DNA of 25,943 bases, taken from assembly GCA_002505455.1 (NCBI GenBank), contig DAVB01000068.1, forward strand, positions 1-25,943, read 5' to 3'. Positions within the stretch are counted from its first letter, which is position 1. Each line of letters begins with the position of its first letter. The notes under the pieces are model-generated. The model made no database searches. It worked only from the letters and a program-made list of their open reading frames with translations, and was not told the origin of the DNA. This document shows, one piece after another, positions 16,813 to 23,832 of this stretch. Origin of the DNA: Euryarchaeota archaeon UBA52 (GTDB taxonomy: Archaea > Thermoplasmatota > Poseidoniia > Poseidoniales > Thalassarchaeaceae). A program made the position numbers and the translations under genes.

Positions 16813-17535
16813 GTGGACGATTTCAGCTTATTTCTGGCTTCTAGGAGGTCTACGCGGGATTTTCTCCCAGACCCCGTGCCCATGGAAATGATAGAACAGA
16901 TAATCCAAGATGGTTTGACTGCACCTAGCTGGAGTAACACTCGTCCGTTTGTGGTGGCCATAGCGACTGGAGAGGTGAGAGACCGCCTCTCGGAAGAGTT
17001 CCTCAGGCGTTGGAATGCTGTCAAGGATTTTCGTGGTAGTGGTATTCTTAGGAAGATCGGCTCGATTTTCAAACGCTATGGTTTCCCGACGAGCAATTGG
17101 TTGGTTGTCAAGAAGTATCACAAGGATTTGCTTCCGAGATCCAAGAAAATCGGGAAGGATCTGTATGCTCACATGGGTATTGAGAGGCAGGACAAGGAAG
17201 CCAGAGATGGATTCTGGGCTAGGAATTACGAATTCTTCGGCGCTCCCGTGGAGCTATTCTTGTTCACCCACAGGAGTCTTGGGAAATTCGCAGCCTCTGA
17301 TGCGGGCCTTTTCATGCAGAATCTGATTCTCTCAGCTCATTCCAAGGGCCTTGGGACCTGTCCTCAAGGGGCTGTTGCGGTTTGGGAGGATGCGGTACGT
17401 GAGGAGTTTGAGATTAGCAAGAATTACTCGCTCCTCTGCGGCATCTGCGTAGGATACCCCAGCCAAGACTCGATAAATCAATTTGGAGCTGATAGGATAC
17501 CTCCATCGGACGTAATCCCCCCATTACGACGTTGA
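16813..17535 (+). CDS. nitroreductase-family flavoprotein
   Basis: FMN-dependent NAD(P)H oxidoreductase of the nitroreductase fold; physiological substrate unknown. The 240-residue product begins DDFSLFLASRRSTRDF, the family's N-terminal FMN-phosphate-binding motif, followed by APSWSNTRPF. Near the C-terminus GLGTCPQGAVAVW and CGICVGYPSQD match the second conserved block. The GTG start at 16813 is chosen because of the strong ribosome binding site and because it puts the SRRS motif about nine residues in, as in relatives; ATG at 16795 would add six residues. It is the first of a plus-strand run ending with aIF5B, 39 bases before the DsrE-like gene. Confidence 0.9.
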   Translation: MDDFSLFLASRRSTRDFLPDPVPMEMIEQIIQDGLTAPSWSNTRPFVVAIATGEVRDRLSEEFLRRWNAVKDFRGSGILRKIGSIFKRYGFPTSNWLVVKKYHKDLLPRSKKIGKDLYAHMGIERQDKEARDGFWARNYEFFGAPVELFLFTHRSLGKFAASDAGLFMQNLILSAHSKGLGTCPQGAVAVWEDAVREEFEISKNYSLLCGICVGYPSQDSINQFGADRIPPSDVIPPLRR

Positions 17536-17544
17536 AGTATATTG
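17536..17544 (+). promoter_or_regulatory. TATA-like element for the DsrE-like gene
   Basis: AGTATATTG lies directly after the nitroreductase stop, centred about 35 bases before the ATG at 17575. That distance would give a leader of under ten bases. It suggests the DsrE-like gene can be transcribed on its own. Confidence 0.35.
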
Positions 17545-17574
17545 TTCAAGTACTGTCTCTCAGACCATTGAGTC

Positions 17575-17964
17575 ATGAGCAGGAAGTATTTCGTGAAGTT
17601 CGTATCAGAGCCAAAGAATGACACCCTCAAGACGATCGTAGGCGTCGCATGCGCCGCCAGAGCAATCGCAGAGGGGCATGAGGTCAGCGTGTTCTTCGCC
17701 GCCGCAGGGACTAGGCTATTGGACCCGGAATACATCGAGGAGCTAAACGAGGAGATGGGTCCCGACTCCACCATGATCTCAGACATGATGGGCGTGATTA
17801 TCGAGAATGCGACGCTCTACTGCTCCTTCGCCTCCGTCAAGGCCACTCTCGGTCATAGCGAGGGCGACGGTGCACTGATTGTGGCCGATGACAAGATCGA
17901 GTGGAGTGGACCACCCGGCGTTATCGAGCTTAGCGCTGCTTCCGATGTACAGCTTGTATACTGA
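17575..17964 (+). CDS. DsrE/DsrF-like family protein
   Basis: A 129-residue single-domain cytosolic protein. It has a YFVKFVSEPKND opening strand, a helix with AARAIAEGHEV, the strand VSVFFAAAGTRLL, and LYCSFASVKATLG. Cys83 in the last matches the conserved cysteine of DsrE-like sulfur carriers; Cys26 is a second cysteine. Members act in sulfur relay or peroxide-type redox chemistry, but many archaeal copies have no known role. No other sulfur-relay gene is present nearby, so its partner is not evident. ATG at 17575 is the only sensible start. Confidence 0.78.
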   Translation: MSRKYFVKFVSEPKNDTLKTIVGVACAARAIAEGHEVSVFFAAAGTRLLDPEYIEELNEEMGPDSTMISDMMGVIIENATLYCSFASVKATLGHSEGDGALIVADDKIEWSGPPGVIELSAASDVQLVY

Positions 17965-18037
17965 AGGAAGTTGGGATGTTGCCCTCTCAGGGCATGCATG
18001 CTTTGCGTTGAAATAGGGATGTGGAGTCGGTTAGAGC

Positions 18038-18493
18038 ATGGGAGACATGCAGACAACCTTCATCATGATCAAGCCTGACGGTGTTCAGAGAGGCCTGGTT
18101 GCCGATATAATCGGAAGGTTCGAGACCAAGGGACTACGTCTCGTGGGCCTGAGACAACTCACCCCCAGCATGGAGCTTGCAGAGGCGCACTATGCTGTGC
18201 ACAAGGAGCGGCCATTCTATGGCGGACTGATCGAATTCATCACGTCTGGGCCGGTTGTGGCAATGGCATGGACCGGTGTCGATGCTATCAGCGTCGCTAG
18301 GAACATCATCGGCCCGACGGATGGCCGTGTGGCCGCCCCGGGCACGATCAGGGGGGATCTTGCCATGGATATAGGACACAATGTGATTCACGGCTCCGAT
18401 GGGGAAGATACGGCCGAGTTCGAACTTGGCCTTTGGTTCCCGGATGGTCTTGTGGACTGGGCTCGAGACGCGGAGAGGCATATCTACGAGTAA
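18038..18493 (+). CDS. ndk: nucleoside diphosphate kinase
   Basis: Transfers the terminal phosphate between nucleoside triphosphates and diphosphates through a phosphohistidine; cytosolic. The 151-residue product is full length, with FIMIKPDGVQRGL (Lys12) at the start, GPTDGRVAAPGTIRGD in the middle, and the active-site His118 in GHNVIHGSD. ATG at 18038 is used; a second ATG three codons later, nearer the usual family start, is equally possible. It lies 39 bases before the aIF5B gene. A six-base-pair hairpin (TGCCCT, loop CTC, AGGGCA) at 17980-17994 sits in the 73-base gap before it. Confidence 0.97.
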   Translation: MGDMQTTFIMIKPDGVQRGLVADIIGRFETKGLRLVGLRQLTPSMELAEAHYAVHKERPFYGGLIEFITSGPVVAMAWTGVDAISVARNIIGPTDGRVAAPGTIRGDLAMDIGHNVIHGSDGEDTAEFELGLWFPDGLVDWARDAERHIYE

Positions 18494-18532
18494 TCGTTCT
18501 ATTTAGCAGAGGAAATAGCATGAGATGGTGTT

Positions 18533-20311
18533 ATGTTGGAACGAAGACAGCCCATCGTCGCGGTTCTTGGCCATGTTGATCATGGCAAGACGAGCCTCCT
18601 TGACCACATACGCTCGCTCGGATCCCAGCGTCAAGCTTCTGTGATGGACAGGGAGGCTGGGGGAATTACCCAGCACATAGGGGCAACCGAGGTTCCCTCA
18701 GATCTCCTGAATGAGTTATGCGGCCCTCTCCTCGGAGGAAAGTCATTCGATTCGCCCGGGCTGCTCTTCATAGACACGCCTGGACATCATTCCTTCTCCA
18801 CGCTCAGGAACAGAGGGGGTTCACTTGCCGACATCGCCATTCTCGTGGTAGATCTGAAGGAGGGGCTCAGGCCACAGACGATAGAGAGCATAAGGATCCT
18901 GAAGAAGGCGAAGACTCCGTTCGTGGTTGCTGGGAACAAAGTGGATCGCATACACGGATGGAAGAGCGAGAATGGTCGCCCCATGGCTCTAGCGATGAGG
19001 AATCAAACGAAGGATGCAATGGGTTACTTCGACCAGTCCTTTTGGGATCTCGTTGGTGGATTCGGAGAGCACGGATTCAATCTCGACAGATATGATCGAA
19101 TCAAGGACTTCACCAAGGAAATTGCATTGGTCCCTGTTTCTGCAAAGGAGGGAGAGGGGATACAGGATCTTCTCGCCGTTGTCATCGGGCTAGCAGAAAG
19201 GTACCTCGCCGATCAGCTCACCGACATAGAAGGTGCAGGAGAAGGCACGGTCCTTGAGATGAAGGAGGAGAGGGGGCTTGGCAAGACCCTGGATGTAATC
19301 CTGCATCGCGGATCGATCGCGAAGGGGGACGAGATCGTCTTGGTGACGCCGGAAGGAGGAGTTGCCACGACAGTGCGAGGGCTATTCAAACCTAGAGGCA
19401 TGGCAGAAATGAGAGACGCCGGTGATCGCTGGAATGACGCGGAATCTGCGAGTGCCGCCTCTGGACTCAAGCTTTCAGCCCCCGACCTGGACGGCGTTCT
19501 CGCAGGAACGACACTGCGAGTGGTGAGGGATGCCAATGAGCGGAAGGAGGCCCTCAAACTCGCATCGGAGGAGTCTAGCCTGAGCATCGACTTGGAGGAG
19601 GAGGGGGTTTGCATCAAAGCGGACACTGTTGGCGGCCTTGAGGCTCTGGCGATGGAACTCAAGGAAATAGATGTGCCAATACGATCCGCTTCGATCGGAA
19701 AGGTCGGGAGACGAGACATAAGGGGTGCTGAGACAGCGTCGGACCCGCTTCACAGACTCATACTCGGATTCTCGACGAGCGTCCTATCTGATGCGCAGAA
19801 TGAAATCGACTCCTCGGACAGTGGTCTGAAGGTGATATGCTCTGACATCATCTATCACATTCTCGATGAGCGAGAACGCTGGGTAGAAGCCAGAACCGCG
19901 GAATTGGAGGAAGAATCTCGAGAGAAGATCGTCTATCCGGGAAGGATTCTCCTCCTTCCAGACCATACCTTCAGAGTGAGTAAGCCGGCAGTTGTTGGGG
20001 TTCGCGTGCTTGGGGGACGCATACACATAGGCCAGCGTCTCCTCAAAGACGGTTCTCCCGTTGGTCAAATCAAATCGATTCGAAGCGGAGAGGACAGTAT
20101 GAAGGAAGCGAAACAGGGGGATGAGGTCGCGGTTGCTATCGACGGGGTGGTCGTTGGACGTCAGATTGAGGAGGAGGACGTTCTTCTGGTAGATGTGCCG
20201 GAGTCACATGCCAAGCGTCTTAGAAAAATGAGCCTTAATGCCATGGAAAGCGAGATTCTTGGTGAGTTGCTGGAGATTCACCGACGCGAGGATCATTTCT
20301 GGGGACGTTGA
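18533..20311 (+). CDS. infB: translation initiation factor aIF5B (IF2 family GTPase)
   Basis: GTPase that promotes subunit joining and initiator tRNA placement. The 592-residue length fits archaeal aIF5B, which lacks the long N-terminal extension of eukaryotic eIF5B and bacterial IF2. The G motifs are complete: GHVDHGKT at 13-20, GITQHIG at 44-50 as switch I, DTPGHH at 81-86, NKVD at 135-138 and PVSAKEGEG further on. Domain II (GRGLGKTLDVILHRG-like region, here ERGLGKTLDVILHRG) and the C-terminal domain IV follow. The region GRRDIRGAE is also typical. The start at 18533 places RQPIVAVLGHVDHGKT at the N-terminus as in relatives. Its G+C is higher than in some neighbours (one sampled 60-base line is 57%), as expected for a highly expressed gene. 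Confidence 0.97.
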   Translation: MLERRQPIVAVLGHVDHGKTSLLDHIRSLGSQRQASVMDREAGGITQHIGATEVPSDLLNELCGPLLGGKSFDSPGLLFIDTPGHHSFSTLRNRGGSLADIAILVVDLKEGLRPQTIESIRILKKAKTPFVVAGNKVDRIHGWKSENGRPMALAMRNQTKDAMGYFDQSFWDLVGGFGEHGFNLDRYDRIKDFTKEIALVPVSAKEGEGIQDLLAVVIGLAERYLADQLTDIEGAGEGTVLEMKEERGLGKTLDVILHRGSIAKGDEIVLVTPEGGVATTVRGLFKPRGMAEMRDAGDRWNDAESASAASGLKLSAPDLDGVLAGTTLRVVRDANERKEALKLASEESSLSIDLEEEGVCIKADTVGGLEALAMELKEIDVPIRSASIGKVGRRDIRGAETASDPLHRLILGFSTSVLSDAQNEIDSSDSGLKVICSDIIYHILDERERWVEARTAELEEESREKIVYPGRILLLPDHTFRVSKPAVVGVRVLGGRIHIGQRLLKDGSPVGQIKSIRSGEDSMKEAKQGDEVAVAIDGVVVGRQIEEEDVLLVDVPESHAKRLRKMSLNAMESEILGELLEIHRREDHFWGR

Positions 20312-20335
20312 TTCAACTCACTCCCATAGCCCCCC

Positions 20336-20346
20336 AACCCTTTAAT
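20336..20346 (+). promoter_or_regulatory. BRE/TATA-like promoter of the MoxR gene
   Basis: AACCCTTTAAT combines a purine/C stretch with TTTAAT. The TATA-like part begins 38 bases before the ATG at 20379, so transcription would start about ten bases upstream of it. This separates the MoxR-ParA pair from the upstream aIF5B gene. Confidence 0.45.
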
Positions 20347-20378
20347 GCGCAATCGAAAGAATTCGGGCCGAGTTCACC

Positions 20379-21362
20379 ATGGCGATGGCTGCAAGCGACC
20401 CGAGTTCTAGAGAACTCATTCAAACTGTCTCAATGATCTCTAACAACCTGATGGGCGAGGTAGCTAAAGTCATAATCGGGAAGGAAGAGAACCTTCGAAA
20501 GATCGCTGTTGGTATTCTATCCAATGGAAATATGCTCCTAGAGGATTTCCCCGGGCTTGCAAAGACATTGATGGCCAACACATATGCTACAGCCCTGGGA
20601 TGTAAATTCAAGCGTGTTCAATTCACACCTGATCTCCTTCCCGCAGACATCATGGGGACATACATGTACGATCAACAGGCGGGGGAATTCAAGCTTCGAC
20701 CGGGTCCATTGTTCACTAATGTGCTTCTAGCAGATGAGATTAACAGGGCCCCGCCGAAAACTCAGGCAGCGCTGCTTGAGGCCATGGAAGAGAAGCAAGT
20801 CACGATAGAGGGGATCACCCACAAGCTTCCAGCACCATTCATCACGATAGCCACCCAGAACCCGATAGAACAGGAGGGGACGTATCCCCTTCCTGAAGCC
20901 CAGATGGACCGATTCCTGATGAAGATGTCAATGGGGTACCCTGACAGGCAGGAGGAGAAGTCGATATTACAGCGCAGGAAGCTCAGAGGGAAGGATGATC
21001 ATGACGTTCAACAGATTACAAGTCCGAAGAAGGTTGTCGCCATGCAGAAGGCACTTGAGACGGTCCATGTTGATGCAGCCATCTTGACGTACATCGTGGA
21101 GCTTGTTCAGAGGACTCGTGAGGACCACCGTGTCGTGACTGGTGCGTCCCCTAGAGCGAGTCAATCCCTGTTCAAGACGGCGCGTGCGAGTGCCGCAATT
21201 GATGGTAGGGACTACGTGATTCCTGATGATGTCAAGCGTGTGGCGCTTGATGTTGTGAGTCACAGGATTGTCTTGAAGCCTGAATCAAAGATTAGGGGCA
21301 TCACAGGCGAACACATTGTTCGAAAGGTGATTTCAGAAGTTCCGGTTCCAGTCGTGCAATGA
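20379..21362 (+). CDS. MoxR-family AAA+ ATPase
   Basis: Chaperone-like AAA+ ATPase; MoxR proteins help mature or insert metal cofactors, or remodel von Willebrand A-domain proteins. The 327-residue product is full length. Walker A is LEDFPGLAKT at about 54-63, with Ala in place of the last Gly of the usual GLGKT, a variant seen in some MoxR proteins. Walker B is LLADEINRAPPKTQAALLEAMEE. Sensor 1 falls in TIATQNPIEQEGTYPLPEAQMDRF, and the C-terminal lid contains GASPRASQ. MoxR genes are usually followed by a DUF58 and VWA gene; here a ParA gene follows 36 bases on instead. ATG at 20379 could be replaced by the ATG two codons later. Confidence 0.93.
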   Translation: MAMAASDPSSRELIQTVSMISNNLMGEVAKVIIGKEENLRKIAVGILSNGNMLLEDFPGLAKTLMANTYATALGCKFKRVQFTPDLLPADIMGTYMYDQQAGEFKLRPGPLFTNVLLADEINRAPPKTQAALLEAMEEKQVTIEGITHKLPAPFITIATQNPIEQEGTYPLPEAQMDRFLMKMSMGYPDRQEEKSILQRRKLRGKDDHDVQQITSPKKVVAMQKALETVHVDAAILTYIVELVQRTREDHRVVTGASPRASQSLFKTARASAAIDGRDYVIPDDVKRVALDVVSHRIVLKPESKIRGITGEHIVRKVISEVPVPVVQ

Positions 21363-21398
21363 GCAAGTACCATCCATCGTCGGCTCCCGGGCAGTTGC

Positions 21399-22316
21399 AT
21401 GGGGCGTGCCGTCGTCATCGCTGTGGTCAATCACAAAGGCGGATGTGGAAAGACCACTACAGTGACTAATCTTGGCGCTGCACTTGCTGCGGGATCCCCT
21501 GAAATGGGGATAATCGCCAACAAGGTTCTGATCGTGGATCTTGACCCCCGAGGGAACGTAGCAACGACCTTTGGGGTCGAAAAGCGATCCCTTGGACCAA
21601 CGATGAATAATCTGTTTGAAGCTGTTATCGATGGGTCCAGAATTGATCCGGGTCCGTATATTTTGGCGCCGCATGAATTGACAAAATGTATGAGGAGGGC
21701 TTGGAAGCGTCAGAATCCGGACCGGCCCAGAGGGCCTCCTAAAGGTCACTGCGTTGATCGCCTTTCCCTGCTCCCTGCAGATTTGGACCTTTCTGGCATA
21801 GAAATAGAGCTAGCAATGAGAATTGGGAGGGAGCATCGTCTGAAGATCGCTCTCGAAGGTGCGATGGATGATTATGATCTGATAATCATAGATACCCCTG
21901 CTTCTCTAGGATTGCTGACCGTCAATGCGCTTACAGCTGCAGATTGGTTGCTCATCCCCATACAAGCAGAGTTCTACGCATTGGAGAGCATGGGTCAGCT
22001 CCTGGACACCCTGAATAAGGTTCAAACTGCGGTCAATCCGAAGCTACGTCTTCTCGGAATAACCATGACGATGGTCCAAGGCGGTTCTAATCTTGGGCGC
22101 ATGGTGGCCGATGCAGCGAAACGTCACTTTGGCGGCAGAATCCTAGAGACCCACATTCCGAGAAGTGTTGCAGTTGCAGAGGCTCCTCTGGAAGGGGCAC
22201 CGGTTGCTCTCTCTAAGAGCCCTATTGGGAGACACCCCGGTAGTCTCGCATACTGGAATCTAGCCAAAGAAGTCAGTTCGAGACTTGAGATAATACGGAC
22301 TCAGAGAAGTGTTTAA
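21399..22316 (+). CDS. ParA/Soj-family ATPase
   Basis: Walker-type ATPase that forms dimers or filaments on DNA or membranes to position cargo such as chromosomes, plasmids or protein clusters. The 305-residue protein has the deviant Walker A KGGCGKTTT at 13-21 with the signature lysine, VDLDPRGN at 46-53 (Arg where most ParAs have Gln), and LIIIDTPASLGLL as Walker B. An inserted basic stretch at about 94-118 (TKCMRRAWKRQ, then DRPRGPPKGHC) is not in typical ParA proteins and could contact nucleic acid. No parB gene is seen. The stop overlaps by four bases the stop of the opposing coiled-coil gene. Together with MoxR it is probably one transcript. Confidence 0.92.
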   Translation: MGRAVVIAVVNHKGGCGKTTTVTNLGAALAAGSPEMGIIANKVLIVDLDPRGNVATTFGVEKRSLGPTMNNLFEAVIDGSRIDPGPYILAPHELTKCMRRAWKRQNPDRPRGPPKGHCVDRLSLLPADLDLSGIEIELAMRIGREHRLKIALEGAMDDYDLIIIDTPASLGLLTVNALTAADWLLIPIQAEFYALESMGQLLDTLNKVQTAVNPKLRLLGITMTMVQGGSNLGRMVADAAKRHFGGRILETHIPRSVAVAEAPLEGAPVALSKSPIGRHPGSLAYWNLAKEVSSRLEIIRTQRSV

Positions 22317-23359
22317 CCATCAACTATCGACGAGGCTGCTGACTCAACTATGCGATCCCACTCTTTCAAAAGCTCGCTCTCAATTGAGTCGATATCTGGA
22401 GACACGGTATTTTGGTCAGTGAACGAACGAAGTCGGTTCTTAAGCTCAGAAACCCTCTGTGATCGATTGATCTCAAGTCTTCTTTCAAGATCGGCCCATG
22501 CAGAGAGGAGAGTCTCTCTCCTCCTCATGATGGCTATTTTTTTCATTGCCTCAATTTCAGCATCAAACCATGCCTCCAGGTCTCCATCGATTTCAGACGT
22601 CGCAGCAGCTTCCATGGAGCTTAGACGGTTTGATATTGCTTCTCTATTCTCAGCATCGATTCTCACTCTTTGTTCTTCTATACGATTCGTAATCTCAGCC
22701 TCACGCTTTATTCTATACGATCTGAGACGCTCTGCCATCTCAGCCTGTAGCTCAATCCTCTTTGCATCTAACCTTATTCGAATGGAGTTCGAAAGAGCAT
22801 TGGAGAGTTCATTCTCAAGTCGTCTTTCTAATCTTTCCAACTCCAACTCGTGCTCCATCTGAATTCTTTTTCTCAGCGCATCGAGTCTTTCTTCATATTC
22901 GACCTCGATATCAGCGGATACGCGTTCTCTCGTTCTGAGAGCCAAAAGATCGGATCTTCGTCTTCTGTCGACGTCGAGACGATCGCGGATGCGTCTTTCC
23001 TCATGTGCGAGCCTTGACTCCATGTCCAGTCTCTGACGTCTTTCTTCTGCTCTCAACGCACGATTTTCGAATTCGGATATTTGCTCCTCATTCATCTCTA
23101 CCATATCTTCGCTTATTCTGCGAAGGTCTTGCTCAATACGCTCGTTTTGCGCTTCCGCTATTACTTGGCGGACGTCCTCCATGCGGGCGGTGGTGTCTGA
23201 TAGCGCCTTATTCAACTCGGCCTTCATTGAATCGGTAGCTGAATCAAGAGTGTCGGGGTTGATTGACATCGATCGATTTCCATTGACCCAGTTGATTCGT
23301 TCTCTACGCATCTTAGAGAGTGTATCGGCGGCGTCACTTGAGATATCAGAGTCCTCCAT
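22313..23359 (-). CDS. long charged coiled-coil protein, function unknown
   Basis: The 348-residue product is almost entirely Arg/Glu-rich alpha helix, from about 50 to 330. It has no signal peptide, membrane segment or Cys, so it is probably cytosolic and elongated. Repeats such as ERRLENEL, ERLRSYRIKREAEI and DLERRLEINRSQRVSEL follow heptad-like spacing. The N-terminal 45 residues and the last 30 look non-coiled. No family is recognised; SMC, Rad50 or ParB features (Walker motifs, HTH) are absent. A strong GGAGG ribosome binding site seven bases before the ATG supports this start. It is convergent with ParA and third in the minus-strand run after the P-type ATPase and triple zinc-ribbon genes, so a link to either set is possible. 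Confidence 0.7.
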   Translation of the reverse strand: MEDSDISSDAADTLSKMRRERINWVNGNRSMSINPDTLDSATDSMKAELNKALSDTTARMEDVRQVIAEAQNERIEQDLRRISEDMVEMNEEQISEFENRALRAEERRQRLDMESRLAHEERRIRDRLDVDRRRRSDLLALRTRERVSADIEVEYEERLDALRKRIQMEHELELERLERRLENELSNALSNSIRIRLDAKRIELQAEMAERLRSYRIKREAEITNRIEEQRVRIDAENREAISNRLSSMEAAATSEIDGDLEAWFDAEIEAMKKIAIMRRRETLLSAWADLERRLEINRSQRVSELKNRLRSFTDQNTVSPDIDSIESELLKEWDRIVESAASSIVDG

Positions 23360-23366
23360 ACGATCG

Positions 23367-23371
23367 CCTCC
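23367..23371 (-). promoter_or_regulatory. ribosome binding site of the coiled-coil gene
   Basis: On the minus strand GGAGG, extending as GGAGGCGATC toward the complement of the 16S 3' end, lies seven bases before the ATG at 23359. It is one of the few strong sites in the window and fixes the start. It also fits translation from within a longer message. Confidence 0.6.
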
Positions 23372-23417
23372 GGGAATAGTTCGCAGAAGTCTTCAGACTT
23401 CAAAGTCCCTGAAGAAA

Positions 23418-23810
23418 CTAGAATGTCACGGAGAACTCGCTTTCACATGCTGGACAGGAAATTTTCCTCGAACCTGGCCTTGGGCGGAGTCTTAGCATCC
23501 TGTCACAAGATGGGCATCCGATCTCGACCTTGACTACTTTGGGGGTTATTCTGAAAGATCCTTGACAGGAGCCGCAAATCAAGTCAACCGGTCTCTCTTC
23601 AGTACCGGCTACGACCAGGGTAGAGCACATCGGACACGGTATCTTCTCCTCGCGTAAATCTATGATCGTGCGCTCATGTGTTACTCGGCACACCGCACCA
23701 CAAAGAACGCAAGTCTTGTCGCCCAAACCGAGCGGGAGCATGCCCTGACAATGAGCGCACCTTGCCACGGGTGGTGCAACTTTTGATTCGATCTCCGGTC
23801 GGCCGTCCAC
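23418..23810 (-). CDS. protein with three tandem zinc ribbons
   Basis: The 130-residue product has six CxxC pairs, at 18-21, 34-37, 59-62, 79-82, 99-102 and 119-122, forming three ribbons with spacers of 12, 16 and 16 residues between paired knuckles. Cys41 is an extra cysteine. Each ribbon presumably binds one zinc. The sequence between ribbons is basic and short, with no other domain, membrane segment or signal peptide. Such proteins may bind nucleic acid or other proteins; nothing here decides. The start is GTG at 23810, with a weak GGGAG about ten bases before it. The stop of the P-type ATPase is 22 bases upstream and the coiled-coil start 58 bases downstream, same strand. Confidence 0.72.
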   Translation of the reverse strand: MDGRPEIESKVAPPVARCAHCQGMLPLGLGDKTCVLCGAVCRVTHERTIIDLREEKIPCPMCSTLVVAGTEERPVDLICGSCQGSFRITPKVVKVEIGCPSCDRMLRLRPRPGSRKISCPACESEFSVTF

Positions 23811-23832
23811 GTAACTCGCTCCCAGTTCTTGT

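Noticed and set aside
17980..17994. Hairpin TGCCCT-CTC-AGGGCA as a terminator after the DsrE-like gene
   Set aside because: No T-run follows it, and archaeal termination relies mainly on T-rich tracts; kept only as a note in the ndk entry.
22313..23359. Coiled-coil gene as a ParB or SMC partner of ParA
   Set aside because: It has no helix-turn-helix, ParB box, Walker or hinge motif, and it lies on the opposite strand from parA.
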